Source of the DNA: Pseudomonas sp. Bout1
Lineage (GTDB): Bacteria > Pseudomonadota > Gammaproteobacteria > Pseudomonadales > Pseudomonadaceae
Length of the DNA: 64,000 nucleotides
Reading direction: 5' to 3'
Assembly: GCF_034314165.1 (NCBI RefSeq)
Contig: NZ_JAVIWK010000001.1
Coordinates: 2,123,001 to 2,187,000, forward strand
Part shown: one piece after another, positions 1 through 8,389 of the stretch
Layout of the letters: each line of letters starts with the position of its first letter
Position numbering within the stretch: the first letter of the stretch is position 1
Notes under the pieces: generated by a model
Database searches by the model: none
What the model was told of the DNA's origin: nothing
What the model saw: only the letters and a program-made list of their open reading frames with translations
Made by a program: the position numbers and the translations under genes

Positions 1-1316
1 CCGAGGATCAGCGCGGCAATCACGCCCCCGCCCAGCAGGGCGAAGGTCAGCACCAGGTCGAGACTCAGGCGCCACATGATCAGGCCCAGCGCGAACAGCG
101 CGGCACCGTAGACCATCCAGGTGCTGGAGGGGATTGGAAGCAAGTCGCGTCGCAATACCCGCAGCGGTGGCACGCGCCCCAGCGCGGCCAGCGGCGGCAA
201 CGCAAAGCCGGCGAGGGCGACGAGCCCGGTGCCGATCCCGGCAACGGCTGGCAATAGCCCGCCGGGCGGAACGTCGGCTGGCAGCAGGTCATGCAACAGC
301 GCAAACAACCCCAGTTGTGCCAGCCAGCCGAGCAGGGCGCCGGTGAGGCTGGCCAGCAGTCCGAGCACGGTCAATTGCAGGCTGAACAGCAACATGGTCT
401 CGCGCCGTGACAACCCGAGGCAGCGCAGCAAGGCGCTGGCATCAAAGCGTCGGCTGGCGAAACGGTTCGCCGAGAGCGCCACCGCCACGCCGGAGAGCAG
501 CACCGCCACCAGGCTGGCCATGTTCAAGTAACGCTCGGCCTTGCCCAGTGCCCCCCCAATCTGTTGGTTGCCGTCGCGGGCATCCTGCAGCCGCTGGTTG
601 GCAGCCAGGCCTGGCTTGACCAGGTCGCGGTAGGTTTGCAGCACGGTACCGCCTTGCGGCGCGCGCCACAGGTCGCGGTAACTCACGCGGCTGCCGGGCT
701 GCACCACGCCGGTGGCATCGAGGTCGGCCAGGTTGATCATTACCCTGGGCGTCAGGCTATAGAAGTTGCCAGCGCGGTCGGGCTCGTAGGTCAGTACCCG
801 TGCCAGGCGCAGGGTCTTCATGCCAACGTCGATGCTGTCGCCGATCTTCAGGCCCAGGGCCGTCAGCAGGCGCGCTTCCACCCAGGCTTCACCGGGTTTT
901 GGCCCACCGCCTGCGGTTTCCTCGCCGAAGGGCTCGGCAGCGCTCTTCAGCTCGCCACGCAATGGGTACTCGTCGTTGACCGCCTTGATGCTGGACAGCT
1001 GGATGCCATTGTCGGTGGCAATCACGCTGGAGAACTCCACGACCCTGGCGTGCTGCAAACCCAGCTCGGTGCCGCTCTGGATTTGTTCGGTGCGGGCGGG
1101 GGAACTGCCTTCCAGCACCAAGTCGGCTGCCAAAAACTCCGTGGCGCGCAACATCATGGCGCCGTTCAGGCGTGCACCGAAGTAACCGATGGCGGTGCTG
1201 GCGGCGACGGCCACCAGCAGGGCGAAGAACAGCACACGCAGTTCGCCGGCGCGGGCATCGCGCAGCAACTGGCGAAGGGCAAGGCTGAACAGGCGCAACA
1301 AGGGCAAGCGTGCCAT
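1..1316 (-). CDS. YbbP-type ABC transporter permease (FtsX/MacB fold), 5' part only
   Basis: This is the N-terminal half of a large inner-membrane ABC permease that runs off the left edge. Reading from the ATG at 1316, the protein begins [20 protein letters not shown], followed by a hydrophobic stretch (about residues 28-48, [19 protein letters not shown]) and then a long soluble segment like the periplasmic domain of MacB/YbbP permeases. The frame is open through the part I translated, about 240 codons. The start overlaps the stop of the upstream ATPase gene (TGATG), so the two are translationally coupled. YbbAP systems are thought to export or extract hydrophobic or lipid-like substrates; the substrate is unknown. 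Family members are about 830 residues, so roughly half is missing here because of the window edge. Confidence 0.85.
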   Translation of the reverse strand, partial: MARLPLLRLFSLALRQLLRDARAGELRVLFFALLVAVAASTAIGYFGARLNGAMMLRATEFLAADLVLEGSSPARTEQIQSGTELGLQHARVVEFSSVIATDNGIQLSSIKAVNDEYPLRGELKSAAEPFGEETAGGGPKPGEAWVEARLLTALGLKIGDSIDVGMKTLRLARVLTYEPDRAGNFYSLTPRVMINLADLDATGVVQPGSRVSYRDLWRAPQGGTVLQTYRDLVKPGLAANQRLQDARDGNQQIGGALGKAERYLNMASLVAVLLSGVAVALSANRFASRRFDASALLRCLGLSRRETMLLFSLQLTVLGLLASLTGALLGWLAQLGLFALLHDLLPADVPPGGLLPAVAGIGTGLVALAGFALPPLAALGRVPPLRVLRRDLLPIPSSTWMVYGAALFALGLIMWRLSLDLVLTFALLGGGVIAALIL

Positions 1317-1999
1317 CAAGGCTCCAGGGGCGCGACCATCAGGCCGGCTTCAAGACGGATCAGGCGGCGGCAACGGTGGGCCAGGCGCTCGTCGTGGGTC
1401 ACCAGCACCAGGGTCGTGCCGTTCTCTTTGTTGAGCTCGAACAGCAGGTCGCTGATGCGCTCGCCGGTGTGGCTGTCGAGGTTGCCGGTGGGTTCATCGG
1501 CAAACAGCACATCCGGTTCGGCGGCAAACGCCCGGGCGATCGCCACCCGTTGCTGCTCGCCACCTGAAAGTTGGCGCGGCGAATGCGTGAGGCGCTGGCC
1601 CAGGCCGACGCGCTCCAGCAGGTGCCTGGCACGCTCGCGGGCGTCTTTGCGGCCGTCCAGCTCCAGCGGCAGCATCACGTTTTCCAGTGCATTGAGGCTG
1701 TCGAGCAACTGGAAGGACTGGAACACAAAACCTACGTGTTCGGCGCGGATACGCGCCCGCTGGTCTTCGTCGAGGGTACTCAGGGCTTGGCCGGCGAGGG
1801 TGACTTCGCCGCTGCTGGGCAGGTCGAGGCCGGCCAGCAGGCCCAGGAGGGTGGATTTGCCGGAACCGGAGGCGCCGACGATAGCCAGGCTATCGCCCTT
1901 GTTCAGTTCCAGGCTCAGTTCGTGCAGGATAGTCAGTTCACCTTCCGCGCTGGGAACCACTTTGCTAAGGTTTCGCGCGGTGAGAATGCTTGCGCCCAT
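1316..1999 (-). CDS. ybbA: ABC transporter ATP-binding protein, YbbA type
   Basis: A 227-residue ATPase of the LolD/MacB/YbbA class that powers the adjacent permease. Visible motifs are the Walker [10 protein letters not shown] (about residues 41-49), the Q-loop region FVFQSFQLL, the ABC signature LSGGEQQR (about 144-151), Walker [14 protein letters not shown] and the switch histidine in LVTHD. The ATG at 1999 gives the usual family length; the reading frame stays open further upstream, but that part would lie antisense to tesA. Its start lies 10 bp from the start of divergent tesA, an arrangement also known in other gammaproteobacteria. No strong Shine-Dalgarno sequence is visible before this start. 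Confidence 0.93.
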   Translation of the reverse strand: MGASILTARNLSKVVPSAEGELTILHELSLELNKGDSLAIVGASGSGKSTLLGLLAGLDLPSSGEVTLAGQALSTLDEDQRARIRAEHVGFVFQSFQLLDSLNALENVMLPLELDGRKDARERARHLLERVGLGQRLTHSPRQLSGGEQQRVAIARAFAAEPDVLFADEPTGNLDSHTGERISDLLFELNKENGTTLVLVTHDERLAHRCRRLIRLEAGLMVAPLEP

Positions 2000-2009
2000 G
2001 GAGAATCCA

Positions 2010-2615
2010 ATGCGAATGTGGTTTTTGAGTGCTGGCCTGGCCTTGATGTGCATGGCCCAGAACGCAGCGGCGGGTACAGTCCTGATCGTTGGCGATAGTA
2101 TCAGTGCCGGTTTCGGACTGGATACCAGCAAAGGGTGGGTAGCGTTGTTGGGACAACGGCTCAAGAGTGAAGGTTTCGACGATAAAGTGGTCAACGCCTC
2201 CATCAGCGGCGACACCAGTGCCGGAGGCCTTGCGCGCCTGCCGGCGGCGCTTGCAGAGCATAAGCCGGACGTGGTGATCATTGAGCTGGGTGGCAATGAT
2301 GGGTTGCGTGGGCAGCCACCTGCGCAATTGAAACAAAATCTTGCATCGATGATTGACCAGTCCAAGGCCAGTGGTGCCAGGGTGCTGCTGTTGGGTATGC
2401 AGTTGCCGCCTAATTACGGTCCGAAATACACCACCGCGTTTGCCGAGGTATACGGAGCCCTGGCCAAGGAAAAAAGCGTCCCGCTGGTAGCGTTTTTCCT
2501 TGAAGGCATCGGCGGCCATCCCGAGCTGATGCAGGCGGACCAATTGCACCCGGCGGTTGGCGCACAGGGCAAGTTGCTGGAAAATGTCTGGCCAACGCTA
2601 AAACCACTGCTGTGA
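2010..2615 (+). CDS. tesA: Periplasmic esterase/lysophospholipase, TesA family
   Basis: A 201-residue SGNH hydrolase (multifunctional acyl-CoA thioesterase I, protease I, lysophospholipase L1; arylesterase in Pseudomonas). It has a signal peptide ending near AQNAAA (about residue 21). The four SGNH blocks are present: GDSIS with the nucleophile Ser (about residue 31), a Gly in the [10 protein letters not shown] block, [10 protein letters not shown], and DQLHP carrying the catalytic Asp-His near the C terminus. I chose the ATG at 2010 because GGAG lies 6 bases upstream; an in-frame ATG at 1998 is less well placed. It is divergent from ybbA, so its promoter must overlap the start of that gene. 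Confidence 0.93.
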   Translation: MRMWFLSAGLALMCMAQNAAAGTVLIVGDSISAGFGLDTSKGWVALLGQRLKSEGFDDKVVNASISGDTSAGGLARLPAALAEHKPDVVIIELGGNDGLRGQPPAQLKQNLASMIDQSKASGARVLLLGMQLPPNYGPKYTTAFAEVYGALAKEKSVPLVAFFLEGIGGHPELMQADQLHPAVGAQGKLLENVWPTLKPLL

Positions 2616-2673
2616 CGCTTTTCTAGCAGCGGTCTTTCGGCTAAGGTGGCGCCCCCCCGATCTGGAGCCCCCG

Positions 2674-2967
2674 ATGTCGCGTCTTGCCTGGTCCCTGTTT
2701 GCCTACCAACTGATCGAGCCTGACGAACAGCTGGATCTGTTCGCCTGCCAGGAAGTCCGGGTGCATCTGGTGACGCGTCAATTGGAGTTGGGCGGGTCTA
2801 TCGACCGTACCCTCTGCGGTACGTTATTGCCTGCCCAGCCGCGCTGGTCTTCGGTGGATCGCTCGATCTTCCAGGACCAGCGCTTGTGCCCCCTTTGCCG
2901 GGCGATCCTTGAGTCGCAAAAACGCGGCACACCGCCGATCTGGCCAGAGCTGCGCTTCGAACTTTGA
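2674..2967 (+). CDS. Small conserved protein with four cysteines, function unknown
   Basis: A 97-residue soluble protein beginning MSRLAWSLFAYQ. GGAG lies 8 bases before the ATG. Cysteines occur in FACQEV, TLCGT and the CPLC pair near residues 75-78, which could bind a metal, but the spacing fits no zinc-ribbon family I know. No signal peptide or membrane segment is visible. It sits in the same orientation between tesA and the L,D-transpeptidase gene, 58 bp and 72 bp away. Codon use matches its neighbours. I do not recognise a function. Confidence 0.7.
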   Translation: MSRLAWSLFAYQLIEPDEQLDLFACQEVRVHLVTRQLELGGSIDRTLCGTLLPAQPRWSSVDRSIFQDQRLCPLCRAILESQKRGTPPIWPELRFEL

Positions 2968-3039
2968 ATAGCGGTGCCCGCCGGGCAGCCGTGTACAATC
3001 GATTTTTTACTACCCGTCGATCTGCGAAGGAATTCCCGG

Positions 3040-4002
3040 ATGTTGTCGCGCCTCTCCGCCGTCACCTGCTGCCTGTCTCTCGCTGCTCTGTGCGCAGCCG
3101 GTTCCGCTGCAGCCTTGCAGTTGCCTTTGCCGCCACCGGGTGAAGATATCGTTGGCCAGGTCCAGGTGATCAAGGCCAAGTACGAAGATACCTTCGCAGA
3201 CCTTGGCACCACCTACGACCTGGGTTATTCGGAAATGGTCGCGGCCAACCCGGGCGTCGATGCCTGGTTGCCGGGCGCGGGTACCGAGATCGTGCTGCCG
3301 ACGCGCTTCATCCTGCCGCCCGGCCCGCGTGAAGGCATCGTGATCAACCTGGCGGAATATCGGCTCTATTACTACCCCAAGGGCCAGAACGTGGTGTACA
3401 CGTTCCCGTTGGGGATTGGCCGTGAGGGCTGGGGGTCGCCAGTGGCCCACACCACCATCACCGGCAAGATCCCGAATCCGACCTGGACCCCGCCAGCCTC
3501 GATCAAGGCCGAACACGCCGCCAACGGCGACCCGTTGCCTAACGTGGTGCCCGCCGGCCCGGATAACCCTCTGGGCCCGTTCAAGTTCACCTTGGGCACG
3601 CCCGGCTACCTGATCCACGGTTCCAACATGAAGTTCGGCATCGGCACCCGCACCAGCCACGGTTGCTTCCGCATGTTTAACAATAACGTGCTGGAAATGG
3701 CCGACATGGTGCCGGTTGGCACGTCGGTGCGGATCATCAGCGACGCCTACAAGTTCGGCGCAGCCGGTGGCAAGGTGTACCTGGAAGCCCACACGCCGTT
3801 GAACGACGATGGCACCCCGTCGGTAGTCGACAAGCACACCGCGGTGATCAACGCCTTGCTCAAGCGTGAAGACCTGTCGAGCAACCTGCGCGTCAATTGG
3901 GACCAGGTGCGTGACGTCGTGGCGGCTGAAGACGGTATACCAACGGAAATCGGTGTGCCGGGCGTGGCGCCGATGGTGTCGAGTACGCCGATCGATCAGT
4001 AG
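3040..4002 (+). CDS. L,D-transpeptidase with LysM domain (YkuD/ErfK family)
   Basis: A 320-residue periplasmic L,D-transpeptidase, an enzyme class that makes 3-3 peptidoglycan cross-links or attaches Braun-type lipoprotein to peptidoglycan. It has a signal peptide (residues 1 to about 26), a LysM-like segment (about 40-88) and a YkuD catalytic domain (about 97-235) with HG at 193-194 and the active-site motif SHGCFR at 206-211, so Cys209 is the nucleophile. GAAGGA is 8 bases before the chosen ATG. The major lipoprotein gene oprI lies next door on the other strand, which makes OprI attachment an attractive role, but that is inference. The stop codon falls on the edge of a REP doublet. Confidence 0.92.
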   Translation: MLSRLSAVTCCLSLAALCAAGSAAALQLPLPPPGEDIVGQVQVIKAKYEDTFADLGTTYDLGYSEMVAANPGVDAWLPGAGTEIVLPTRFILPPGPREGIVINLAEYRLYYYPKGQNVVYTFPLGIGREGWGSPVAHTTITGKIPNPTWTPPASIKAEHAANGDPLPNVVPAGPDNPLGPFKFTLGTPGYLIHGSNMKFGIGTRTSHGCFRMFNNNVLEMADMVPVGTSVRIISDAYKFGAAGGKVYLEAHTPLNDDGTPSVVDKHTAVINALLKREDLSSNLRVNWDQVRDVVAAEDGIPTEIGVPGVAPMVSSTPIDQ

Positions 4003-4096
4003 GAGCAAGCTTGCTCGCGAAAAACTCGCGAGCGTCGCGTTCCTTCAGGCTGCGCGCGTCATCGTTAACGATCTTCGCGAGCAAGCCCGTTCTTAC
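4000..4096. repeat. REP doublet, GCTTGCTCGCGA class
   Basis: Two inverted copies of a short palindromic unit, GGAGCAAGCTTGCTCGCGA (from 4002) and TCGCGAGCAAGC (about 4074-4087), separated by about 50 bp. It lies between the L,D-transpeptidase stop and the oprI terminator. Such paired REPs (REPINs) are abundant in P. fluorescens-group genomes and are mobilised by RAYT transposases encoded elsewhere. Confidence 0.85.
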
Positions 4097-4108
4097 AAAA
4101 TCACAGGC

Positions 4109-4140
4109 AAAAAAAAGCCGATCCAAGAATGGATCGGCTT
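4109..4140 (-). terminator. Rho-independent terminator of oprI
   Basis: A perfect 10-bp stem (AAGCCGATCC, loop AAGAAT or its complement, GGATCGGCTT) is followed on the minus strand by a run of T residues. It begins 21 bases after the oprI stop codon. Confidence 0.93.
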
Positions 4141-4161
4141 GATAACAACCCCGAAGGATTA

Positions 4162-4413
4162 TTACTTGCGGCTTGCTTTTTCAAGCATGCGCAGAGCGCG
4201 CTCGTTAGCTTCGTCAGCAGTCTGTTGTGCTTTTTGAGCAGCAGCCAGAGCTTCATCAGCTTTACGATAGGCTTCGTCTGCACGAGCCTGGGAGCGAGCT
4301 GCTGCGTCTTCAGTTGCAGTCAGACGAGCTTCAGTTTCTTTGGAGACGCTGCTGCAACCGGTAGCCAGAACTGCGGCCAGAGCCAGAGCAGAGAATTTCA
4401 GAACGTTGTTCAT
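4162..4413 (-). CDS. oprI: Major outer-membrane lipoprotein OprI (Lpp)
   Basis: An 83-residue Braun-type lipoprotein that anchors the outer membrane to peptidoglycan. The lipobox LATGC places the lipidated cysteine at residue 20. The mature part is an Ala-rich heptad coiled coil ([17 protein letters not shown] and following) ending in RK, with the C-terminal Lys as the site of peptidoglycan attachment in the family. The start at 4413 is preceded by AAGGGGA. The length equals that of known Pseudomonas OprI. A strong terminator follows at once, so the gene is monocistronic. A neighbouring L,D-transpeptidase may act on it. Confidence 0.97.
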   Translation of the reverse strand: MNNVLKFSALALAAVLATGCSSVSKETEARLTATEDAAARSQARADEAYRKADEALAAAQKAQQTADEANERALRMLEKASRK

Positions 4414-4480
4414 CGTGTTCCCCTTCAAGGACTTTCTATTAAATGGCTACTTTCTCAGAGTGAGCTAATAGCCGGCGTAC

Positions 4481-4508
4481 ATACTACCCATTACTTGTAG
4501 TAAGTAAA
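4481..4508 (-). promoter_or_regulatory. Candidate sigma70 promoter of oprI
   Basis: On the minus strand, TTTACT (complement of 4503-4508) and TAGTAT (complement of 4481-4486) are separated by 16 bp, with an A/T-rich tract just upstream of the -35. Each hexamer matches the consensus at four of six positions. It would give a leader of about 65 nt, reasonable for an abundant lipoprotein mRNA. Confidence 0.4.
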
Positions 4509-5028
4509 CTGACGTAGCGCAAGAAGCAAAAAAAATTCTCGCGGCCAATCTATTTTGGCTAATCTTTTGAGAGTCTGTATAAAAATTATCCAGATTTCTG
4601 CACTCTGCCGCGGATTGGATCCAGCCTGAAAGGGCCGGCTGGCAAGTGTTAAGCCATGTAAACATAAGCCAATTTATATATCGTACGTGACACTATTGTT
4701 CAGATTGTCTTTTCTTCATTCGGTATCTTTTGTGCATGTTGAGGTGACTTTAAGAGCGCGTGTTCGTCTCAAGCTTCAACTGCCGGCAATGTTCAGGCCA
4801 TCCACCTAATGGCCCTTTCTATGTCCGCCAGCGCAACGGAAGACGAGCGTGTCTTGAGCAATTGTGCGATTGGCGCCTACTATTTCCCTGTGCTGGTTGT
4901 GAGCGCGAGTGCGAGGCACTGGCGGCTTTTCTCGTTGTCGAAACCGGCACCGGGTGGCGTAGATGTTCCTTCGCCGGAAAAACATCGGTAAGGTAGGGGT
5001 CAGAAACCAAGACCCGCGAGGAGTAGTG
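4509..5028. other. Intergenic region of about 520 bp, no gene seen
   Basis: The oprI-proximal half is A/T-rich and probably holds upstream promoter elements of oprI. The half towards 5028 has mixed composition and only short open frames without good ribosome-binding sites or family resemblance. The promoter of the downstream GNAT gene must lie here, but I cannot place it with confidence. Confidence 0.6.
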
Positions 5029-5310
5029 ATGAGCGAGGCGTTGTCCATCCACCATGACCAGGCTGGTCATCAGTTCGAGACCAATGTGGACGGTCATCGT
5101 GCCTATCTGACCTATATGGACCTTGGGAAGCAAACCCTGGATATCTATCGCACCTTCGTGCCCAACGCGTTGCGGGGCCGTGGCATTGCTGCCGCGCTCA
5201 CCGAGGAAGCGTTGAAGTTCGCTGAGGAGGCAGGGTATACGGTGATTCCGTCCTGCTCCTACGTGGAGCGTTATATGGAGCGCCACCAGCGCCACGCGGC
5301 GAAGCTCTGA
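5029..5310 (+). CDS. Small GNAT-like N-acetyltransferase (YjdJ type)
   Basis: A 93-residue compact GNAT-fold protein of the Gcn5-related family with a minimal domain (YjdJ-like). The acetyl-CoA-binding segment NALRGRGIAAALTEEAL lies at about residues 46-62, followed by the helix and strand of the core (FAEEAGYTVIPSCSYV). GAGGAG precedes the ATG by 5 bases. Proteins of this size are usually annotated as predicted acetyltransferases; the substrate is unknown. It is followed by a bidirectional terminator shared with the convergent DAHP synthase gene. Confidence 0.85.
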   Translation: MSEALSIHHDQAGHQFETNVDGHRAYLTYMDLGKQTLDIYRTFVPNALRGRGIAAALTEEALKFAEEAGYTVIPSCSYVERYMERHQRHAAKL

Positions 5311-5328
5311 GCACCGAACAGCAGGCAT

Positions 5329-5359
5329 AAAAAAACGCCGGGTTTAGCCCGGCGTTTTT
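5329..5359. terminator. Bidirectional terminator
   Basis: A 12-bp stem (AAAAACGCCGGG / CCCGGCGTTTTT) with a 5-base loop, A-run on the left and T-run on the right. It serves the convergent GNAT and DAHP synthase genes. Confidence 0.93.
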
Positions 5360-5376
5360 GTGTCCGCAGTCTTTGT

Positions 5377-6453
5377 TCAGCCGCGTTGGCGCTTGGGCAA
5401 GACGTCCTTGAGCTTGGCATGCATGCTGCGCAAGGTGGTCTCGGTAGCAGACCAGTCGATGCAGGCATCGGTGATCGACACACCGTATTGCAGGTCGGCC
5501 AAGTCTTTTGGAATCGCCTGGCAACCCCAGTTCAAGTGGCTTTCGACCATCAGGCCGATGATCGACTGGTTGCCTTCCAGAATCTGGTTGGCCACGTTCT
5601 CCATCACCAGCGGTTGCAGGGCCGGGTCCTTGTTGGAGTTGGCGTGGCTGCAATCGACCATGATGTTCGGCTTGATCTTCGCCTTGTTCAGCGCCTGTTC
5701 GCACAGGGCCACGCTGACCGAGTCATAGTTGGGCTTGCCGTTGCCGCCACGCAGCACCACGTGGCCGTAGGCGTTGCCCTTGGTGGTGACGATGGACACG
5801 CCACCTTCCTGGTTGATGCCCAGGAAACGGTGCGGGCTGGAGACCGACTGCAGGGCGTTGATCGCCACAGTCAGGCCGCCATCGGTACCGTTCTTGAAGC
5901 CCACGGCCGAGGACAGGCCGGAAGCCATTTCCCGGTGGGTCTGGGACTCGGTGGTACGCGCACCAATCGCCGACCAGCTGATCAGGTCTTGCAGGTACTG
6001 CGGGGAAATCGGGTCCAGGGCTTCGGTTGCCGTTGGCAGGCCCATTTCCGCGAGGTCCAGCAGCAACTGCCGACCGATGTGCAGGCCATCCTGGATCTTG
6101 AAGGAGTCGTCCAGGTACGGGTCGTTGATCAAGCCTTTCCAGCCGACGGTAGTACGCGGCTTCTCGAAATAGACGCGCATCACCAGGTACAAGGTGTCGG
6201 ACACTTCCGCCGCCAGCACCTTCAGGCGCTCGGCGTATTCGTGGGCAGCCTTGAGGTCGTGGATCGAGCATGGCCCGATGACCACGAACAGGCGGTGGTC
6301 GGTGCCGTCGAGAATCTCACGGATGACTTCGCGGCCCTTGGTGACGGTCTGCAGGGCAGCGTCGCTCAGGGGGATTTCGCGCTTGAGCTGATCGGGCGTG
6401 ATCAGGGTCTCGTTGGATTCGACGTTAAGGTCGTTGATCGGTAAATCAGCCAT
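5377..6453 (-). CDS. 3-deoxy-7-phosphoheptulonate synthase, class I (AroF/G/H type)
   Basis: A 358-residue class I-alpha DAHP synthase, the first enzyme of the shikimate pathway (PEP + erythrose 4-phosphate). Motifs include VVIGPCSIHD (about residues 57-66), the substrate-binding MRVYFEKPRTTVGWKG (about 90-105), KNGTDGG and the metal-ligand VDCSHANS region. I chose the ATG at 6453 (MADLPINDL), as in homologues; an upstream ATG in the same frame adds seven residues without a better ribosome site. Which amino acid inhibits this isozyme cannot be told from the sequence alone. A class II DAHP synthase is encoded at 20265-21611. Confidence 0.93.
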   Translation of the reverse strand: MADLPINDLNVESNETLITPDQLKREIPLSDAALQTVTKGREVIREILDGTDHRLFVVIGPCSIHDLKAAHEYAERLKVLAAEVSDTLYLVMRVYFEKPRTTVGWKGLINDPYLDDSFKIQDGLHIGRQLLLDLAEMGLPTATEALDPISPQYLQDLISWSAIGARTTESQTHREMASGLSSAVGFKNGTDGGLTVAINALQSVSSPHRFLGINQEGGVSIVTTKGNAYGHVVLRGGNGKPNYDSVSVALCEQALNKAKIKPNIMVDCSHANSNKDPALQPLVMENVANQILEGNQSIIGLMVESHLNWGCQAIPKDLADLQYGVSITDACIDWSATETTLRSMHAKLKDVLPKRQRG

Positions 6454-6586
6454 CGTGTTACTCGTCAGGGTCACGGGTGCCGGCCGCCAGCGATCCCCGT
6501 GCGGCGGAGCACAGCATGATTTAAGTGCAGCGGGGAGCCGAACCTTAGCGCGTTACAAGGTTGGGAGACAATGGGCAAAGGCCGCT

Positions 6587-7021
6587 TTAATCCAGCGCTG
6601 GCTGCACAAAAGCCTCATGGGAGAACTCGCCGGCGTGGTGCGTGACCCATTCGCGGGCCAGGGCTTCGCTCTGCCTGGGTGTCGGCTGGGTGCCTTCGTG
6701 CAGGCGGCAGTAGCGTTCGATCTGGCACACTTGCTCGCCCATCCGCGCACCGAACAAGGCCTGCTCATCGGTAAAGGCAATGCCGATGCGGTAGGCGTTT
6801 CCAGCCTTGCGGCACCATGCCACATAGCCCGGATAGCGGGCGGTCAGGCCCAGTGAAGGGATGTGCAGCTCGATGGCCGAGCCCTGGCGCCAGGCGCGAG
6901 GGTAATTGCATGCGACGCCGCCCAGGCCGATAGTGTGCAGCCGTTGGCGGGAAATGCCGGAAATGGGACGTTGGGTTAATTCGACAGCGACATCATCAGG
7001 GTGAGGAAAAAAACGACCCAT
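6587..7021 (-). CDS. PilZ-domain protein, putative c-di-GMP receptor
   Basis: A 144-residue single-domain protein resembling PilZ: an N-terminal basic pair (SRQRLHTIGLGGVAC, about residues 26-40) stands where the RxxxR and D/NxSxxG motifs occur, followed by beta strands (GSAIELHIP, ARYPGYVAWCRKAGNAYRIGIAFT). The RxxxR motif is imperfect (R-Q-R) and the D/NxSxxG motif reads TIGLGG, so c-di-GMP affinity is uncertain. It starts at 7021, sharing two bases of its start codon with the divergent thioredoxin-like gene. Confidence 0.78.
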   Translation of the reverse strand: MGRFFPHPDDVAVELTQRPISGISRQRLHTIGLGGVACNYPRAWRQGSAIELHIPSLGLTARYPGYVAWCRKAGNAYRIGIAFTDEQALFGARMGEQVCQIERYCRLHEGTQPTPRQSEALAREWVTHHAGEFSHEAFVQPALD

Positions 7022-7412
7022 GCACACGGACTCCGAGCACCGTCCAATTGACGGCGGTGGCAGCAGTATAGTGAAAGAATTGCACCTTACCGACCTGGAT
7101 ATCGACCAGCAATTATTGGGGCTTCCCGGCACCTCGTTGGTGGTGTTTACAGGTGACGGATGCTCGCGCTGCCGCTTCCTGCACCAGCAACTGCCGGGCT
7201 GGGACTTGCCGGTGGACCGGGTCTGCTGGGTGAATGCGGGCCACAATGGCGGGGCGGTGGAACGCTACGAGATCTTTCATCTGCCGGCGTTGTTTGTGGT
7301 GTGCGACGGGAAATTCCATGGAATATTAGCGTCACTGACGCGTCTGACCGCCAGCGACCTGACTCAGGGTGTGCAGCAGGCGCTCAAACGAACACCAGAG
7401 GAATTGCCATGA
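7020..7412 (+). CDS. Thioredoxin-fold protein with CxxC motif
   Basis: A protein of up to 130 residues with a thioredoxin fold: the redox motif GCSRC (about residues 47-51) follows the strand TSLVVFTGDG, and a cis-Pro-like segment FHLPALFVV lies about 40 residues later. The exact role (thiol-disulfide exchange) is inferred from the fold. The ATG at 7020 has GTGAGGA 12 bases upstream, rather far; a GTG at 7071 would remove 17 poorly ordered residues and is a real alternative. The stop overlaps the next start (ATGA at 7409-7412), so it is coupled to the PanE-like gene. Confidence 0.75.
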   Translation: MHTDSEHRPIDGGGSSIVKELHLTDLDIDQQLLGLPGTSLVVFTGDGCSRCRFLHQQLPGWDLPVDRVCWVNAGHNGGAVERYEIFHLPALFVVCDGKFHGILASLTRLTASDLTQGVQQALKRTPEELP

Positions 7413-8374
7413 CCGAAGTTGCAAAAAAGCCGTCGACCCGAATCGGGATCATCGGCACCGGGGCCATTGGTGGTTACTACGGCCTGATGCTCGCGCGGGC
7501 CGGCTTCGATGTGCATTTTCTGCTGCGCAGCGAGTACGCGGCGGTCAGCAAGCGCGGCCTGCAACTCAACAGCACCCTCCACGGGACCTTGCACCTGCAC
7601 CCGGTGCAGGCTTATGCCAGCGCCGCTGATATGCCGCCGTGCGACTGGCTGCTGGTGGGCACCAAGTCGACGGGGAATGTCGAGTTGGCGCCCACCATCG
7701 CTCAGATAGCGGCCCCGGGCGCCAGGGTGGTGCTGCTGCAAAACGGCCTCGACGTCGAAGACAGCCTGCGCGAACACCTGCCGCCGTCGCTGCACCTGCT
7801 CGGTGGCCTGTGCTATATCGGCGTGCACCGTTCCGGCCCCGGGGTTATCGAGCATCAGGCGCTGGGCCGGGTCAACCTGGGTTACCACAGTGGCCCTGCG
7901 GCCAGCGATGACGCCAGTCGCCAGGTGATTGTCGAGGAAGGCGCCGCGCTGTTTCACCAGGCCGGTATCGATTCCCAGGCCATGGCCAATGTGCATCAGG
8001 CCCGCTGGCATAAACTGGTGTGGAATGTGCCATACAACGGTCTCTCGGTAGTGTTCGGCACCGGCACCACGGCGATGATGGCGGATGAATCCAGCCGCGA
8101 ACTGATCCAGGCGCTGATGGCTGAAGTGGTGCAGGGCGCCCACGCCTGCGGGCATGAAATTCCCGCCAGCTACGCCGGGCAAATGTTCACCATGACCGAA
8201 AGCATGGATGACTACCTGCCCAGCATGTATCACGATTACACCCACAAGCGCCCGCTGGAGCTGGCGGCGATTTATGCGCGCCCCTTGGCGGCGGCGAAGG
8301 CGGCCGGTTGCGAATTGCCACGAATGCAGGCGCTCTACCAGGCCTTGAGTTTTATGGACCGGCATAACCGCTGA
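7409..8374 (+). CDS. Putative 2-dehydropantoate 2-reductase (PanE/ApbA family)
   Basis: A 321-residue ketopantoate reductase-family enzyme. It has an N-terminal Rossmann motif GIIGTGAIGGYYG (about residues 12-24), the strand/loop LVGTKST and LQNGLDVEDSL typical of the family, and a helical C-terminal domain with WHKLVWNVPYNGLSV (about residues 200-215), containing the conserved Lys and Asn. Several Pseudomonas paralogues exist, so it need not be the pantothenate pathway enzyme itself. Its start overlaps the thioredoxin-like stop and it is followed after 15 bp by a 5'-nucleotidase gene, suggesting one operon. Confidence 0.85.
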   Translation: MTEVAKKPSTRIGIIGTGAIGGYYGLMLARAGFDVHFLLRSEYAAVSKRGLQLNSTLHGTLHLHPVQAYASAADMPPCDWLLVGTKSTGNVELAPTIAQIAAPGARVVLLQNGLDVEDSLREHLPPSLHLLGGLCYIGVHRSGPGVIEHQALGRVNLGYHSGPAASDDASRQVIVEEGAALFHQAGIDSQAMANVHQARWHKLVWNVPYNGLSVVFGTGTTAMMADESSRELIQALMAEVVQGAHACGHEIPASYAGQMFTMTESMDDYLPSMYHDYTHKRPLELAAIYARPLAAAKAAGCELPRMQALYQALSFMDRHNR

Positions 8375-8389
8375 TTGGAGGGGGACACC

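Noticed and set aside
564..2009. N-terminal extension of tesA frame upstream of 2010
   Set aside because: The upstream 482 codons are antisense to the ABC ATPase and permease genes. The real start is the ATG at 2010 with a signal peptide.
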